From NCBI RefSeq assembly GCF_000685035.1, contig NZ_BAYB01000014.1:1-64000 (forward strand): a DNA stretch of 64,000 nt, in the 5' to 3' direction. Made by a program: the position numbers and the translations under genes. Origin of the DNA: Paraburkholderia ferrariae NBRC 106233. GTDB taxonomy: Bacteria; Pseudomonadota; Gammaproteobacteria; Burkholderiales; Burkholderiaceae. The notes under the pieces were generated by a model that saw only the letters and a program-made list of their open reading frames with translations, was not told where the DNA came from and did no database searches. Shown piece by piece: positions 61,511 through 64,000 of the stretch. Position 1 is the stretch's first letter; each line of letters starts with the position of its first letter.

Positions 61511-63913
61511 ATGCCCCCAGCCGCCCGTTTGAAGTCCGAAACCGCAACGCCCGACGATCCGCGCGAGCGCGCCGCCGTGCGCGAAGCGGAGCAGGGCGCA
61601 ACGGCGCGCAAGCGGGGGCCGTGCGCGGTGGGGGCGAAAGAGGGCGAAGCGGCGGGCGAGGCCGCGCCGGCCAGTGCCGGGGCGGCGCTGGAGCCGTCCG
61701 GGGGCAAGCAGAAGGGCAAACAGAAGAGCAAACAGAAGGGCAAGCAAAAAGAGCAGCAAAAGGACAAGCCCGCCGTCACGAAAACCGCCGACAAGCTCGC
61801 CAAACTCGGCCTCACACGCGACATCGACCTCGTGCTGCATCTGCCGATGCGCTACGAGGACGAGACTACGCTCACGCCCATCGGCGAACTCTTGCCCGGC
61901 GGCATCGCGCAAACCGAAGGCGTGGTGTTCGACAACGAAATCGCCTACCGCCCGCGCCGCCAGTTGCTGGTGAAGCTGCGCGACGACCATGGCGACGAGC
62001 TGATCCTGCGCTTCCTGAACTTCTACGGCTCGCAGGTCGCGCAGATGGCGCCGGGCAAGCGCCTGCGCGTGCGCGGCGACGTGCGCGGCGGCTTTTTCGG
62101 CATGGAGATGGTGCACCCGGCGGTGCGCGTGGTCGAGGACGACACGCCGCTGCCGCAGGCGCTCACGCCGGTCTACCCGTCCACGGCCGGCGTGACCCAG
62201 GCGTATCTGCGCAAGGCGATCGACAACGCGCTCTCCCGCGCGTCGCTGCCCGATCTGCTGCCCGAGGCCATCGCCCGCGAGTTCCTCGAACCGCTCGGGC
62301 TGCCGCCGCTCATGGAGTCGGTGAAGACGCTGCATCACCCGCCCATCGGCGCCGACGAAACCGGGCTCATGGACGGCACGGCTCCCGCGTGGACGCGCAT
62401 CAAGTTCGAAGAACTGCTCGCGCAGCAGCTTTCGCTCAAGCGTGCGCATGCGGAGCGCCGCACGCGCGCCGCGCCGGCCATGCCCTTGCGCGCGACGGCG
62501 TTGGCCGGTGCCGAGGGTGCATCGGGCACCACCGCTGCCACCGATGCAACCGCTGCAACCACCTGCCCCGCTGCCCCGCTCGTCGAGCGGCTGCGCGCTT
62601 CGCTGCCGTTCCAGCTCACGAACGCGCAGCAGCGCGTCGTGGCCGAGATCGCGCGCGAGCTCGAACTGCCGCATCCGATGCAGCGGCTCCTGCAGGGCGA
62701 CGTGGGCAGCGGCAAGACCGTGGTGGCGGCGCTCGCCGCCGCGCAGGCCATCGACGCCGGCTACCAGGCCGCGCTCATGGCGCCCACCGAAATCCTCGCC
62801 GAGCAGCACGCGCGCAAGCTGCGCGGCTGGCTCGAACCGCTCGGCGTGCAGGTGGCGTGGCTCGCGGGGAGCCTCAAGGCGAAGGAAAAGCGCGCGGCTA
62901 TCGAAGCGGCCGCGCTCGGCACGGCGCAGCTCGTGATCGGCACCCACGCGATCATTCAGGACGCCGTCGAATTCGCGCGCCTCGGCCTCGTGATCGTGGA
63001 CGAGCAGCACCGCTTCGGCGTCGAGCAGCGGCTCGCGCTGCGCGCGAAGGCGCAGAACGCGAAATCGGCCGAACATGGCGCGCGCGAGTTCCAGCCGCAC
63101 CAGTTGATGATGTCGGCGACGCCCATCCCGCGCACGCTCGCAATGACCTATTACGCGGACCTCGACGTTTCCACCATCGACGAGTTGCCGCCCGGCCGCA
63201 CGCCGATCCTCACGAAGCTCGTGTCCGACGCGCGCCGCGAAGAGGTGATCGCCCGCGTGCGCGCGGCGGCGCTCACGGGGCGCCAGGTGTACTGGGTGTG
63301 TCCGCTGATCGAGGAGAGCGAGACGCTGCAGTTGCAGACGGCCGTCGAGACCTATGAAACGCTCGTCGCCGCGCTGCCGGAACTGAGCGTGGGCCTCGTG
63401 CACGGCCGGCTTGCATCGACGGAGAAGGCCGCCGTCATGGACGCCTTCTCGCGCAACGAAGTGCAGTTGCTGGTGGCGACGACGGTGATCGAAGTGGGCG
63501 TGGACGTGCCCAATGCCTCGCTGATGGTGATCGAGCACGCCGAGCGCTTCGGCCTCGCGCAGCTTCACCAGTTGCGCGGCCGCGTGGGGCGGGGCAGCGC
63601 GGCTTCGGTGTGCGTGCTGCTTTACAGCGGGCCGCTCTCGCTCACCGGCCGCGCGCGTCTGCAAACCATGCGCGAGACCACGGACGGCTTCGAGATCGCG
63701 CGCCGCGACCTCGAGATCCGCGGCCCCGGCGAATTCCTCGGCGCGCGCCAGTCGGGCGCCGCGATGCTGCGCTTTGCCAACCTCGAAACCGACGGCTGGC
63801 TGATCGAACCGGCGCGCAGTGCGGCCGAGCGCCTGCTGCACGAGTGGCCGCACGTCGTCACGCAGCACCTGAACCGCTGGCTGGGCGCGCGCGAGCAGTA
63901 TCTGAAGGCGTGA
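61511..63913 (+). CDS. recG: ATP-dependent DNA helicase RecG
   Basis: RecG remodels stalled forks and Holliday junctions. The 800-residue product has an unusually long N-terminal extension including a Lys/Gln repeat (residues 66-85), then the wedge domain (VLHLPMRYEDETTLTPI), helicase motifs Walker A LQGDVGSGKTVVAAL, DEQH box IVDEQHRFGVEQR and motif VI region QLRGRVGRG. An Ala/Thr-rich insert (about residues 335-355) separates the wedge and helicase parts. The start is ambiguous: ATG 61511 (MPPAARLKSE) is chosen, a GTG at 61499 and ATGs at 61388 are alternatives. The normal family length is about 690, so the extra is mostly N-terminal. Downstream 63914-64000 holds only an unpaired GGCGGGAAC/GTTCCCGCC repeat. 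Confidence 0.94.
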   Translation: MPPAARLKSETATPDDPRERAAVREAEQGATARKRGPCAVGAKEGEAAGEAAPASAGAALEPSGGKQKGKQKSKQKGKQKEQQKDKPAVTKTADKLAKLGLTRDIDLVLHLPMRYEDETTLTPIGELLPGGIAQTEGVVFDNEIAYRPRRQLLVKLRDDHGDELILRFLNFYGSQVAQMAPGKRLRVRGDVRGGFFGMEMVHPAVRVVEDDTPLPQALTPVYPSTAGVTQAYLRKAIDNALSRASLPDLLPEAIAREFLEPLGLPPLMESVKTLHHPPIGADETGLMDGTAPAWTRIKFEELLAQQLSLKRAHAERRTRAAPAMPLRATALAGAEGASGTTAATDATAATTCPAAPLVERLRASLPFQLTNAQQRVVAEIARELELPHPMQRLLQGDVGSGKTVVAALAAAQAIDAGYQAALMAPTEILAEQHARKLRGWLEPLGVQVAWLAGSLKAKEKRAAIEAAALGTAQLVIGTHAIIQDAVEFARLGLVIVDEQHRFGVEQRLALRAKAQNAKSAEHGAREFQPHQLMMSATPIPRTLAMTYYADLDVSTIDELPPGRTPILTKLVSDARREEVIARVRAAALTGRQVYWVCPLIEESETLQLQTAVETYETLVAALPELSVGLVHGRLASTEKAAVMDAFSRNEVQLLVATTVIEVGVDVPNASLMVIEHAERFGLAQLHQLRGRVGRGSAASVCVLLYSGPLSLTGRARLQTMRETTDGFEIARRDLEIRGPGEFLGARQSGAAMLRFANLETDGWLIEPARSAAERLLHEWPHVVTQHLNRWLGAREQYLKA
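61706..61765. repeat. Five 12-bp units encoding a Lys/Gln repeat in RecG
   Basis: Units of the AAGCAGAAGGGC type encode KQKG, KQKS, KQKG, KQKE and QQKD in frame from residue 66 of RecG. They lie in the non-conserved N-terminal extension. Confidence 0.9.
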
Positions 63914-64000
63914 GCGAAAGGCGGGAACCTGCGCGCGCGGCAATCGTCTGAGCCATTCACTGTTCCCGCCCGAATATGGGCGTTGAATATTGGCGAATCG

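Overview
The window is a continuous, GC-rich, gene-dense stretch of beta-proteobacterial chromosome. Gene content and order (queA-tgt-yajC-secDF, ruvCAB, dusB-fis-purH, split pntAA-pntAB-pntB, pqiAABC followed by a Gcr-type membrane protein, DUF3025 running into rnpB) point to Burkholderiaceae, probably near Paraburkholderia, Caballeronia or Trinickia. This placement is inferred from protein character and synteny; no search was run. No tRNA, rRNA, insertion sequence, prophage or CRISPR array is visible.

Region 1-11 kb: proA, hemJ, a secreted NTF2-like protein, then a sugar-acid block: the regulator hexR divergent from edd-eda (Entner-Doudoroff pathway), followed by gntP and gntK. Gluconate is imported, phosphorylated, dehydrated to KDPG and split. 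Two matching 15-bp HexR-type operators sit between hexR and edd. purB and a HypT-like LysR regulator follow back to back. Region 11-17 kb is glutamate metabolism: an NAD(P) glutamate dehydrogenase and the gltIJKL glutamate/aspartate ABC transporter, which has a strong terminator between the binding protein and the membrane subunits.

Region 17-29 kb: a YafJ-type amidotransferase, pyrC, a DUF3025 protein whose 3' end runs into rnpB (RNase P RNA), an OsmC-like protein, an unexplained small transcription unit of about 95 nt with its own consensus promoter and terminator, then rplM-rpsI, erpA, anmK, tyrS-dtd-phosphatase and a branched-chain amino acid binding protein. Region 28-46 kb: MpaB-like protein, ruvBAC, purH-fis-dusB, ubiH-pepP, a glutathione transferase-like protein, a membrane-anchored glutamate-synthase-like flavoprotein, mnmA-nudJ and the pnt transhydrogenase.

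Region 46-64 kb: a WYL-domain regulator with a VOC protein and a strong operator-like palindrome, rlmL, a Gcr-family membrane protein, the pqi lipid-transport operon with PqiA split into two genes, secFD-yajC-tgt-queA, and recG.

The window is mostly housekeeping. The most promising unexplained element is the short RNA candidate upstream of rplM, whose predicted apical loop carries an anti-Shine-Dalgarno sequence. Other leads are the rnpB/DUF3025 overlap, the paired HexR operators, the palindromes near purB, gdhA and the VOC gene, and several short tandem repeats at gene borders or inside mnmA and recG.
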